Position numbers and translations under genes: made by a program
Source: Clostridia bacterium
GTDB lineage: Bacteria; Bacillota; Clostridia; Christensenellales; Aristaeellaceae
NCBI GenBank assembly: GCA_017469265.1
Contig: JAFUGS010000010.1
Span: 1 to 34,374 of the forward strand
Reading direction: 5' to 3'
Length of the DNA stretch: 34,374 nucleotides
Shown: positions 16,319 through 24,046 of the stretch, piece after piece
Position numbering within the stretch: position 1 is the stretch's first letter
How the letters are laid out: every line of letters begins with the position of its first letter
Notes under the pieces: generated by a model
Told to the model about the DNA's origin: nothing
The model's database searches: none
What the model saw: only the letters and a program-made list of their open reading frames with translations

Positions 16319-16346
16319 GTCCATACACCTCCATGCCGTTTAAATC

Positions 16347-16375
16347 ATTATACTCTCTGACAAATGATAAGTAAA
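16347..16375 (-). promoter_or_regulatory. sigma-A-type promoter of the chromate transporter operon
   Basis: On the minus strand a perfect TATAAT (16347-16352) has TTTACT (16370-16375) 17 bp upstream. The start would lie near 16340, just before the leader mini-ORFs. Confidence 0.65.
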
Positions 16376-16383
16376 TTGAAAAT

Positions 16384-16427
16384 AACGGCAGGGTCGCGAC
16401 TGTATGCGTTCCTGCCGTTTTCTCTGT
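16384..16427. terminator. bidirectional terminator hairpin after the esterase gene
   Basis: A 9-bp stem AACGGCAGG/CCTGCCGTT (16384-16392 with 16411-16419) is followed by TTCTCT on the plus strand and by ATTTTCAATTT on the minus strand. By position it ends the minus-strand carbohydrate operon. It nearly duplicates the hairpin at 14951-14986. Confidence 0.65.
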
Positions 16428-16504
16428 CTCCCGTGCGGATCTGTTCCGCACAGCTTTATCCGTCAAAGTTTCGGATCATCCAGATTCACCTGAGTCCCTT
16501 CCGT

Positions 16505-17752
16505 TTATCCGAAGATATGCACCACCGGGCCCTGGGGCCGGCCCTCCAGGACCGCGTCGCAGTCCAGGCCGTTCAGCCAGGCCAGGGACTCGTCCGTGGT
16601 CATCAGGGTGGGCTTCCACCGGCCTCCCCGGTTCCGGTTCTCCACGTGGACGCGGACCGTCCCGCCGTCCCGCTCCCCAATCAGGTCATACGCTGCGCAG
16701 ATCTCCGGCACCGCCCCGGGGCGGGCAGTCTGCCGGTCCACCCCGCCGGGGCCGATCCGGCCGGAAAGCAGCGGCCCGCTGAAGCTGCCCTCAAAGGGAA
16801 GCTCCCGGTACACCGTTCCTTCCACCGTGGTCTCCCGGCAGGCCGTCACCGTCACATCCACGGTGAACAGCTCCCGTTTCCCGCGCCTGGCCAGGCGTTC
16901 CGCCGCCTCCGCGGGGGTCTCCTCCCCGGGCAGCCCCTGATCGTTTGTCTTTCCGGGCTCCCCGAAGCACCATTCCAGTCCGGCGGGCAGAGCCTGGTTC
17001 CAGAAGTCATAATCATGCACCCCCGGCGCGGTCCAGAAAACATGGTCATAGCCCATCTTCTCCAGCGTCTCGTGGAAGGACAGGTTGTTCCGCCAAAGGA
17101 AATCCTCCGTTCCGCAGGCCAGGAAGAGCCGCGGGGCGTTCCCCCCTTCCAGGGCGCGTTTCGCCGTATGCGCGGGGTTTTTCAGGGACTCCTCCAGCCT
17201 GTCCCTGGGACCAAAGACGGTCTCATAGTACTGGAGGGGAATCCCGGGCAGATGCTCCTGCTCAATCCGTCCGGAAAGGATATCCTCCACGATCAGGGCG
17301 GAGGACATGGCGATCACGCTGCCGAAAACCTCCGGGTACCGGGTGCCGTTCACCAGCGCGCCGAATCCGCCCATGCTGAGCCCGGCAATCACCGTGTCCT
17401 CCCGCCGGTGGGAAAGATTGAACATCCGCCGGGTCACCTGCACCAGTTCCTCGCCAATCAGCTGACCGTAGTTTTCCCCCAGGGCCTCCGAATCCACGTA
17501 AAAATAGTTGCCGCCGTCCGGCATGATCACCGCGCAGCGGTGCCGCGCCGCCCACAGGGCAATCCCGCTCTGGGTCAGGTAGTCATTCCGGCTGCCGGAG
17601 TAGCCGTGCAGCAGGTACACCGTGGGATACGGCCCCGTCGTGTAGGCGGGAATGACCGGTCCCTCCGGCGGCGGATCCAGGGGAATCACCGCGGTAAAGG
17701 AGCGGTGGCTCCTGGTGGCAAAGGAATAGTATTCGCCTTCAAAAAACGCCAT
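16505..17752 (-). CDS. esterase (tributyrin-esterase/esterase-D-like) fused to a DUF3237-like domain
   Basis: A 415-residue cytosolic protein. Residues 1-270 are an alpha/beta hydrolase of the esterase D/feruloyl-esterase-like group: oxyanion region YLLHGYSG (46-53), nucleophile elbow GLSMGG (Ser126), acid Asp217 in CGTEDF and His246 in PGVHDYDFW. After a linker, residues 294-415 resemble DUF3237: a beta barrel with GPLLSGRIGPGGVDRQTARP and a late AWLNGLDCDAVLEG. This fusion is not one I know. It is the last gene of the carbohydrate operon, 54 bp after the NIF3-family gene. I infer removal of acetyl or feruloyl groups from imported oligosaccharides; the exact ester is unknown. Confidence 0.82.
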   Translation of the reverse strand: MAFFEGEYYSFATRSHRSFTAVIPLDPPPEGPVIPAYTTGPYPTVYLLHGYSGSRNDYLTQSGIALWAARHRCAVIMPDGGNYFYVDSEALGENYGQLIGEELVQVTRRMFNLSHRREDTVIAGLSMGGFGALVNGTRYPEVFGSVIAMSSALIVEDILSGRIEQEHLPGIPLQYYETVFGPRDRLEESLKNPAHTAKRALEGGNAPRLFLACGTEDFLWRNNLSFHETLEKMGYDHVFWTAPGVHDYDFWNQALPAGLEWCFGEPGKTNDQGLPGEETPAEAAERLARRGKRELFTVDVTVTACRETTVEGTVYRELPFEGSFSGPLLSGRIGPGGVDRQTARPGAVPEICAAYDLIGERDGGTVRVHVENRNRGGRWKPTLMTTDESLAWLNGLDCDAVLEGRPQGPVVHIFG

Positions 17753-17806
17753 GCTTTTCTCCCCCTCGTTCCTTCCTTTTCGCGCCGCTTTTTCCGCGGG
17801 GCGGAT

Positions 17807-18667
17807 TCACTGTTTTTCGCGGATGAAGTAGGTAAAGGGTTCCCCCGCGGAAACCGGCGTCACCGGGATGTCCCCCGTGACGCTCTTCAGCCAGGCGGGC
17901 AGATGCAGCATCCCGGGTTCCTCGCTCTTCTCGTGCCCCAGCACCAGGATGCCACGGTTCATTCCCAGCTGGTACGCGTCCCGCACATAGGCCGGCAGGG
18001 TCCATTCCGTAATATCCCCGCAAAGCACCACCTGGATGTCCCGCAGGTGCATCAGCTCCATGGGCATCTGCTCCACGCCCAGCCCCAGGCTGCCGCCGCC
18101 CACCAGCACCGCCACCCGTGTAACCCTGGCCTTCGGATCCCCGATACCCCTGAGCACGGGCATGTCCAGCTTCTCCTGGACTTCCCCGGCCAGTTTTTCC
18201 AGGGTGGTCTCCGGAATCTCGTAGCAGCCGTCAAAGGCCCCCTTCGGGAAAAGATCCTGATCCTTCAGCGGCGGCATCCGGTATTCCGCCCAGCCCATCT
18301 GCCGGTCGAACCCGCGATAAATCCCGTCCTGGGGATCCATGTGCATGTGGTCATGGAAGCGCCATACGGCGATGCCGTACCGTTCCAGCAGGGCCCGCTT
18401 CCGCTCATACACCGGGTCCCCCTCGCACCAGGCGGTATCCACGTCGTCCCGGCCGGTAAACCAGGTGGGCTCATGGGTGATGATGAAATTCGCGCCCAGC
18501 GCGTGGGCCTGATGAATCACCTCCACCGTTGCCATGAAGGTGGTTACAATGCCCTTTACCTCCATGTCCGGCCGGCCGATAATCAGATGATCGCAGGTCC
18601 GGTCCTGCGGCAGGGGAAGGATCGTCGTTTTCCGGATAATGCCTTCAATGATCTGCTGAACTGTCAT
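17807..18667 (-). CDS. NIF3-family dinuclear metal protein
   Basis: A 286-residue protein of the NIF3/YqfO-like family, which binds two metal ions in a hexameric barrel. Visible ligand motifs are FIITHEPTWF (His65), RFHDHMHMD (His105, His107, His109) and GHEKSEEPGM near the C-terminus. The region VLCGDITEWTLPAYVRDA is also typical. Biochemical functions in the family are poorly settled (GTP cyclohydrolase-like or hydrolase roles have been proposed), so no reaction is assigned. The gene sits between the ABC permease genes and the esterase gene on the same strand. That position suggests a hydrolase role in handling the imported compound rather than a housekeeping task. The family is clear, the role is not. 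Confidence 0.82.
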   Translation of the reverse strand: MTVQQIIEGIIRKTTILPLPQDRTCDHLIIGRPDMEVKGIVTTFMATVEVIHQAHALGANFIITHEPTWFTGRDDVDTAWCEGDPVYERKRALLERYGIAVWRFHDHMHMDPQDGIYRGFDRQMGWAEYRMPPLKDQDLFPKGAFDGCYEIPETTLEKLAGEVQEKLDMPVLRGIGDPKARVTRVAVLVGGGSLGLGVEQMPMELMHLRDIQVVLCGDITEWTLPAYVRDAYQLGMNRGILVLGHEKSEEPGMLHLPAWLKSVTGDIPVTPVSAGEPFTYFIREKQ

Positions 18668-18754
18668 GGTTTTCCGCTTTCCATTCCTGTAGATTTGCCC
18701 CCCGTTTCCGGCCGGCGCCGGAGGCCTGGGACATCCCGGTGCCCGCGCGTCGGA

Positions 18755-19675
18755 TTATCCCTTCACCGCGCCCAGCACCACGCCCTTGACGAAATACTTC
18801 TGGGCAAAGGGGAAGATAATCAGAATGGGCAGAATGCCGATCACCGCCAGCGCCATGCGCACGGAGGTGCCGGGCAGGTCCACCGTCTGCGTGCCCAGCA
18901 GGGCCGCGTTGCTGGAGCTCTTCAGGAACTGGATGTTGTTCATGATCCGGATCAGCAGGTTCTGAATCCCGTACAGGCTCGTGTCGGTGATGTAATACAG
19001 GCCGTTGGTCCAGTCGTTCCAGTAGGCCAGGGCCGTAAACAGGGCCACGGTGGCGATGGTGGGCACGGCCAGGGGCAGCATGATCCGGAAAAAGACCGTC
19101 AGCTCCGTCGCGCCGTCGATCTGCGCGGATTCGATCAGGGCGGTGGGAATGGCGTTCTCATAGTAGTTGCGGACCAGGAAGATGTTGAAGGCCCCCATCA
19201 GGTAGTTGGGGATGATCAGCGCGAAAAGGGTATCCCGGATGGAGAAGATCCGGGTCCACATGATGTAGGCGGAAACCACGCCGCCGTTGAACAGCATCGT
19301 GAAGAACACGAAGAAGGACAGCGCTCCCCGGTAGCGGAAATCCCGCCGGGACATGGGATAGGCGATGGCTGTTGTCAGCACGATGCTGCCCAGGGTGCCC
19401 ACCGCCGTCACGAGGATCGTGATGCCATAGGCCCGGAGAATCGTGCTGCTCTGCCGAACCATGTAGTAGTACGCGTCCGTGCTGAGCTTCGCGGGGAAAA
19501 AGCTGTACCCGTTGGCCAGCAGGGTGGTCTCATCCGTGAAGGAGGCGATCACGATCAGCACGATGGGCAGCAGCGTCAGAACCGTGATGACCGTCAGCAC
19601 CACGGAAGCGAAGACCCGGAAATTCCGGACGTCATTGGATGGTTTTTCATACGCGATGGCTTTCGTCTGTGACAT
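18755..19675 (-). CDS. carbohydrate ABC transporter permease, YtcP/AraQ-like
   Basis: A 306-residue inner membrane protein with six predicted helices. The ATG at 19675 is preceded by GGAGGCGGAGAAC. The cytoplasmic EAA loop is ESAQIDGATELTVFFRIMLP (about residues 195-214), with the conserved G and the I-x-L-P ending that docks the ATPase. The C-terminal FVKGVVLGAVKG is typical of the YtcP/LplC group. It should form the channel together with the LplB-like permease encoded 13 bp upstream. No ATP-binding gene is present in the locus, so a shared MsmK/UgpC-type ATPase encoded elsewhere is expected, as is common in Firmicutes oligosaccharide importers. Confidence 0.92.
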   Translation of the reverse strand: MSQTKAIAYEKPSNDVRNFRVFASVVLTVITVLTLLPIVLIVIASFTDETTLLANGYSFFPAKLSTDAYYYMVRQSSTILRAYGITILVTAVGTLGSIVLTTAIAYPMSRRDFRYRGALSFFVFFTMLFNGGVVSAYIMWTRIFSIRDTLFALIIPNYLMGAFNIFLVRNYYENAIPTALIESAQIDGATELTVFFRIMLPLAVPTIATVALFTALAYWNDWTNGLYYITDTSLYGIQNLLIRIMNNIQFLKSSSNAALLGTQTVDLPGTSVRMALAVIGILPILIIFPFAQKYFVKGVVLGAVKG

Positions 19676-19688
19676 GTTCTCCGCCTCC

Positions 19689-20627
19689 TCAGAACAGCGC
19701 GTTCTCGCTGTCAATTTTCCGGACCAGGGCATTGGCCGCCACCACCAGGATGAAGCCCACCAGGCTCTGGTACAGCGCTGCCGCGGCGGACATGCCCACG
19801 TCGTTCAGCTCCATCAGGCCGCGATACACATAGGTATCGATGGTCTGGGTCACGTCAAACAGGCGGCCGGAGTTCTGGGGCACCTGGTAGAACAGGCCGA
19901 AGTCGGAGTAGAAAATCCGCCCGATGGACATGAGGGTCAGGGTGATCACCGTGGACTTCAGCATGGGCACGGTGATCAGCATGATCTGCTTCCATTTGGA
20001 GGCGCCGTCCAGCTGCGCGGCCTCGAAAATGCTCTTGTCGATGCCGGCGATGGTGGACACGTAAATGATGGAGTTCGTGCCCATGAATTTCCAAAGATAC
20101 ACCAGGATCAGAATCCACGGCCAGGGGCCCGGGGTGGAGTACCAGCTCACGGGAGCCCCCCCGGTGGCCTTGAGAATCGTGTTGTTCACAAAGCCCGTGT
20201 CCGCGTTCAGGAAGGCGTACACGATGAAGCCCACCACCACCCAGCTCAGCAGGTTCGGCAGCATCAGGGAGCCCTGGAAGATCTTGACCCGGCGCTTCTC
20301 GCCCAGCTCATAGATCAGGATCGCCAGGAAGATGGAGCACACCGTGCCCAGCACAATGAAGGCCGCGTTATACAGCAGGGTGTTCCGGGTCATGATCCAG
20401 GCGTCCTTCGTGGCAAAGAGGAACTCGAAATTGTCAAGCCCGCACCACTTGCTGCCAAAGATGCCCCGCATGTAGCTGTAGTCCTTGAAGGCCAGAAACA
20501 CACCGAACATGGGCAGGTAGTTGTTGATCAGCAGGTAGATGATCCCCGGCAGGGCGATCATCATCAGCGGCCCGGTTTTGGCCAGCTTGTACTTGCCCTT
20601 CCGGCTTTTTTTCGCGATGGCGGTCAT
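19689..20627 (-). CDS. carbohydrate ABC transporter permease, LplB-like
   Basis: A 312-residue inner membrane protein. The ATG at 20627 is chosen because GGAGG lies nine bases upstream; the frame is open 30 codons earlier with poor family fit. The N-terminal block has PGIIYLLINNYLPMFGVFLA and FKDYS, as in LplB/YteP proteins. The EAA loop is EAAQLDGASKWKQIMLITVP. Six helices are expected. It pairs with the YtcP-like permease and receives sugar from the binding protein encoded upstream. Within the YtcP/LplB/LipO group known substrates include unsaturated rhamnogalacturonides and other complex oligosaccharides (established for Bacillus YtcQP-YteP). Confidence 0.92.
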   Translation of the reverse strand: MTAIAKKSRKGKYKLAKTGPLMMIALPGIIYLLINNYLPMFGVFLAFKDYSYMRGIFGSKWCGLDNFEFLFATKDAWIMTRNTLLYNAAFIVLGTVCSIFLAILIYELGEKRRVKIFQGSLMLPNLLSWVVVGFIVYAFLNADTGFVNNTILKATGGAPVSWYSTPGPWPWILILVYLWKFMGTNSIIYVSTIAGIDKSIFEAAQLDGASKWKQIMLITVPMLKSTVITLTLMSIGRIFYSDFGLFYQVPQNSGRLFDVTQTIDTYVYRGLMELNDVGMSAAAALYQSLVGFILVVAANALVRKIDSENALF

Positions 20628-20747
20628 ATGCTCATTCCTCCCTGTCTGCGCTTCCGCGCGCTCCGCAGCGCCCGGTTTCCGTTTTTTTCCTCCGGGAGAG
20701 GACTGGGGAGGAGGCACGCGCCTTCTCCCCAGTTTTCCGGTTTGCGA

Positions 20748-22238
20748 TTACTTTCCGTTCTCGGCCAGCCAGGCGTCCAGCTGCGCCTGCTTGGAATCGA
20801 TGATGGTCTGCAGCCCGGCGTCCTGCAGCCGCTGGGTGAACTCGGGGATATCCACTTCGGGATCCACGCTGCCGCAGACCAGGGCGGGCAGATACTGTTC
20901 AATCACGTTGGTCACCGCGGTATAGGCGGTCTTGACCCGGCTGTTGTCATAGGTGAAGCCCAGCGCCGCGCTGGTCTTGGCGTTCTTATTCTGATCCTGC
21001 TCCCAGGCCAGGGAGTCGGGGTTGGTTCCTTCCATGGGATACATCAGGAAGAAGTTGCCCAGGGTGCCGCAGGACAGCTGCGCGGTATAGGGCACGGTGG
21101 TGGAATCGAAGCCGTCGGGATAGTTCACGGTGCCGTCATCCTTCATGACGTAGTCCCGGCCCTCGATGCCGTAGATCAGGGTGTTCACCACGTCGCTGTT
21201 GGCGTAGGTCAGGTTCAGGAACTTCAGGGCCGCTTCCGGTACCTTGGAGGTGGAGGCGACGCACCAGGTCAGGGCGTTGATGGCGGTGGTGTCCAGGAAA
21301 GCGCCGGAAACGATCTTCGCGCCGATGGGATAGTTGCCGCTCTGGGCCTGCAGACTCGCCGCGGTGTCCTCTTCGGGATAGCTGTAGCTGGCGATGTAGC
21401 AGAAGTAGTTGCCGGTGCTCATCAGCTCGGCCGCGGTGGAGCTGGTGGTGGCGGCGTCCCGCATGACCAGGCCTTCGTTGTACCAGGTGCGGGCCAGCTG
21501 GCAGATCGCCTTGAACTCCTCGGTGGCGTAGAAGTCGATGACCTTCATCTCATCGTTCATCAGCACACCCTTGGGGGCATAGTAGTCGTCGGTCAGGTAG
21601 TCCACGTTCTCCACCGTCAGCTGCAGGCCGATGTTGCCGGCGTTCACCGCGGCCACGGGGGTAATCTCCGGATGGGCTTCCTTCACGGCCCGCAGGGTGT
21701 CGGTCAGGTCAAAGACGCTGTTGATCTGCGTCATGTCCAGGCCCAGCTCCTCAGCCAGATCCTTCCGGTAGATGACCATGGGGGTCAGGGCGATGGGCTT
21801 CAGCGTGGGAATGCCCCAGACGCTGCCCTGGAAGGAGCAGGCCTTCAGCCAGTCCTCGCCCACCAGCTCCGCGGCTTCCGGCGCGCAGGTGGGAATCAGG
21901 TCGGTGATGTCGTAGCACATGTCGGAGGCGATGGCGACGTTCAGGTTGCCCAGGGTCTGGAAAACGTCGATCTGCTCGCCGCCCTGCAGGGCCAGGCTGA
22001 CTTTGGAATCATATTCCCAGATGGAAATGGGCTTCAGCTCCACTTCCACGTTGATCAGGTCCCGGGTCACGGAATTGATCTTTTCCTCGATGGTGTCCAG
22101 CACCTCGGCGGTGGGAATGTTGTTGAAGGTGGCATAGGCGTAAACCACCTTGTCATAGCCCTCCGCGCCGGCGGTCAGGGAACCGAAGGCGGAAAGAACC
22201 ATCAGCAGCGTCAGCGTCAGGCACAGAATCTTCTTCAT
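20748..22238 (-). CDS. extracellular oligosaccharide-binding protein with DUF3502 (LipO-like)
   Basis: A 496-residue exported protein. ATG 22238 has AGAGGAGG upstream. The signal peptide is MKKILCLTLTLLMVLSAFGS with cleavage near AGAEG. There is no lipobox Cys, unusual for a LipO relative, so anchoring is unclear. The body has the extracellular solute-binding fold (VSLALQGGEQIDVFQTLGN; VWGIPTLKPIALTPMVIYRK in the first lobe). The last 140 residues match DUF3502 (GFTYDNSRVKTAYTAVTNVI, then IPEFTQRLQDAGLQTIIDSK). It heads the permease cluster and captures the substrate. The YesM/YesN-type genes directly upstream probably control it. Confidence 0.9.
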   Translation of the reverse strand: MKKILCLTLTLLMVLSAFGSLTAGAEGYDKVVYAYATFNNIPTAEVLDTIEEKINSVTRDLINVEVELKPISIWEYDSKVSLALQGGEQIDVFQTLGNLNVAIASDMCYDITDLIPTCAPEAAELVGEDWLKACSFQGSVWGIPTLKPIALTPMVIYRKDLAEELGLDMTQINSVFDLTDTLRAVKEAHPEITPVAAVNAGNIGLQLTVENVDYLTDDYYAPKGVLMNDEMKVIDFYATEEFKAICQLARTWYNEGLVMRDAATTSSTAAELMSTGNYFCYIASYSYPEEDTAASLQAQSGNYPIGAKIVSGAFLDTTAINALTWCVASTSKVPEAALKFLNLTYANSDVVNTLIYGIEGRDYVMKDDGTVNYPDGFDSTTVPYTAQLSCGTLGNFFLMYPMEGTNPDSLAWEQDQNKNAKTSAALGFTYDNSRVKTAYTAVTNVIEQYLPALVCGSVDPEVDIPEFTQRLQDAGLQTIIDSKQAQLDAWLAENGK

Positions 22239-22375
22239 GGAAAATCCTCCTCTTTGAACGGTTGTTTTATTTCCGGCGCGGCCCTTTCCGCGCCCTTTCA
22301 CCCGGTATTCTATCCGGGAATGGGATCCGGCGCATCTGAAAATGAGAAAAAAGCTTTTGAAAAGGAGAAAAGTTT

Positions 22376-22410
22376 TCAAAAAAGACTTCCGGCCGTCGTG
22401 CGGCCGGAAG
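22376..22410 (-). terminator. intrinsic terminator after the response regulator gene
   Basis: The 10-bp stem CTTCCGGCCG/CGGCCGGAAG (22386-22395 with 22401-22410) is followed on the minus strand by TCTTTTTTG. It separates the two-component genes from the binding-protein gene, which must then have its own promoter in 22239-22375. I could not identify that promoter with confidence. Confidence 0.8.
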
Positions 22411-22441
22411 GTCCTGCTTTCATTCCGTATATGCGTATGCT

Positions 22442-24046
22442 TCAGTCCGGGGCATCCTCCTGCCGCCGTTTCCGCCAGTCGGCGGGGGAAAAGCCGGTCA
22501 TTTTCTTGAACAGGGTGGAAAAATACGGCACGTTGTCAAACCCGGTTTCCAGGGCGATGTCGATGATTTTCCGGTCCGTCTGCTCCAGCAGTACGCGGGC
22601 CCGGGCGATCCGCGCCTCGTTGACGGCGTCCTTCAGGGTTTTGCCGGTCTTCCTTTTGTAGATCTTCGCCAGGTACTCCGGCACCATATGAAAGGCTTCA
22701 CCGATCTCGTTTCGCCCGATCCGCTCCGCGTAATGCTCCCGGATGTAGGCGTCGATCTGCGCCGGCAGGGTCTGGTTCCGCTGGATCTCCTCCACCGCGG
22801 CAAAGGATCGGGCGGTCATGGAATTCACCCATCGCAGCAGATCCATGGGGGACCGCTCCGCCTTTTCCATGATGCCCATCAGCTCCCGGTCCTCCATCAG
22901 GGTGGAGATCATGACCCCGTTGCCCGACAGAAAGACGTAGAGCCCCTGCTGGTATTCCGCCCGGATGACCCTCAGCACCCGGCTGTCCAGGGTGCGGGTC
23001 TGCAGCCGTGTCTCCAGCTCCCGGCGGACCAGCTCCAGCAGCTCCCGCTGCTTCCGTTCCTCCAGCAGGGTCTCCACCGCGCGGATGTCCAGGATGGGGC
23101 CGGTTTCTCCCCCGGGCGTCTCCTCACCGGCGGACAGGAAGAACTGCCCGTACCAGGAAACCCGGCTCCGGACCTCCCGGGACAGGCCCGCCGCCACGCG
23201 CAGGAAATCCCCCATGCCGGTTTCCGGACCCGCACAGCAGGTCAGCGTGGCCTCCAGCATTTCGCCGCACCGGTCCGCGAAGCGGCGGTACCGCTCTGCG
23301 AGCTCCCGGTCCTCCACGGGATCGCACACCGCCAGATACAGCATCTGCTGCCCGTCGCTTTCTCCCATGATGATCCGCTCCTGCCCCGGAACCTTCGTGA
23401 GCCACTCTCCCAGCAGGTTGCCGATCATGTACCGTACGGAATCCTCCCCGTACCGCTCCAGGTCCTGCTCGCAGCCCGTAACCCGGACCGCGCACAGGCG
23501 GTACCGGGCGTCCGGGGCAATCTCCAGATTTCTCACCCGCAGATTCTCCCGGATGGTGTCCGGATCGCCCCGGATCCGGCCCTGAATCAGGCTTTCAAAA
23601 AACACGTGCCGCAGCTCCGCCACATGCTCCAGCATCCACTGCCCCGCGTTTTCCCGGGTCCGGGCGCTGCGCTCCTGTTCCAGCCTGGCGATATTCTTCT
23701 GCAGCACCAGCTCCATGGCGTCCACCTGAAAGGGCTTCAGCAGATAGTCCGCCGCCTGCAGCTGCATGGCCTGGCGCACGTAGCTGAAGCGCTCGTGGGC
23801 CGTCAGCAGGATAAACTTCCCGTCCTGTCCCGTCTCCTGGAACCAGGCCAGCAGATCCAGCCCGCTCTCCTGGGGCATCTCGATATCGCTGATGATCAGA
23901 TCCACCTGTTCCCCGCTCAGAATTCTCCGGGCCGCTGCCGCGTTATACGCCGTCCGCACCTCCCGGATCCCAAGCCGGTCCCAGTGCACCGCGTCCCGGA
24001 TGACCTCCACGATGGAATCGTCGTCGTCCACGATCAGCGCTCTCAT
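22442..24046 (-). CDS. YesN-type response regulator (receiver plus AraC HTH)
   Basis: A 534-residue cytosolic transcription regulator. The receiver domain (1-120) has the acidic pocket VDDDDS (7-12), phospho-acceptor Asp54 in IISDIEMP, the Thr/Ala of ILLTAHE and Lys in LLKPF. A long helical linker (120-420) follows, as in YesN/AraC hybrid regulators. The C-terminal double HTH (about 430-530) contains NEIGEAFHMVPEYLAKIYKR and IDIALETGFDNVPYFSTLFK. The ATG overlaps the stop of the sensor kinase gene by four bases (ATGA), so the pair is translated together. The expected target is the binding-protein/permease operon that follows. Confidence 0.92.
   Translation of the reverse strand: MRALIVDDDDSIVEVIRDAVHWDRLGIREVRTAYNAAAARRILSGEQVDLIISDIEMPQESGLDLLAWFQETGQDGKFILLTAHERFSYVRQAMQLQAADYLLKPFQVDAMELVLQKNIARLEQERSARTRENAGQWMLEHVAELRHVFFESLIQGRIRGDPDTIRENLRVRNLEIAPDARYRLCAVRVTGCEQDLERYGEDSVRYMIGNLLGEWLTKVPGQERIIMGESDGQQMLYLAVCDPVEDRELAERYRRFADRCGEMLEATLTCCAGPETGMGDFLRVAAGLSREVRSRVSWYGQFFLSAGEETPGGETGPILDIRAVETLLEERKQRELLELVRRELETRLQTRTLDSRVLRVIRAEYQQGLYVFLSGNGVMISTLMEDRELMGIMEKAERSPMDLLRWVNSMTARSFAAVEEIQRNQTLPAQIDAYIREHYAERIGRNEIGEAFHMVPEYLAKIYKRKTGKTLKDAVNEARIARARVLLEQTDRKIIDIALETGFDNVPYFSTLFKKMTGFSPADWRKRRQEDAPD

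Noticed and set aside
16364-22661. Very long plus-strand open frames (over 1000 codons) opposite the carbohydrate operon
   Set aside because: They are antisense to well-recognised ABC, esterase and NIF3 genes, lack ribosome binding sites and family resemblance, and have the His/Gln/Gly/Arg-rich composition expected of mirror frames in GC-rich DNA.
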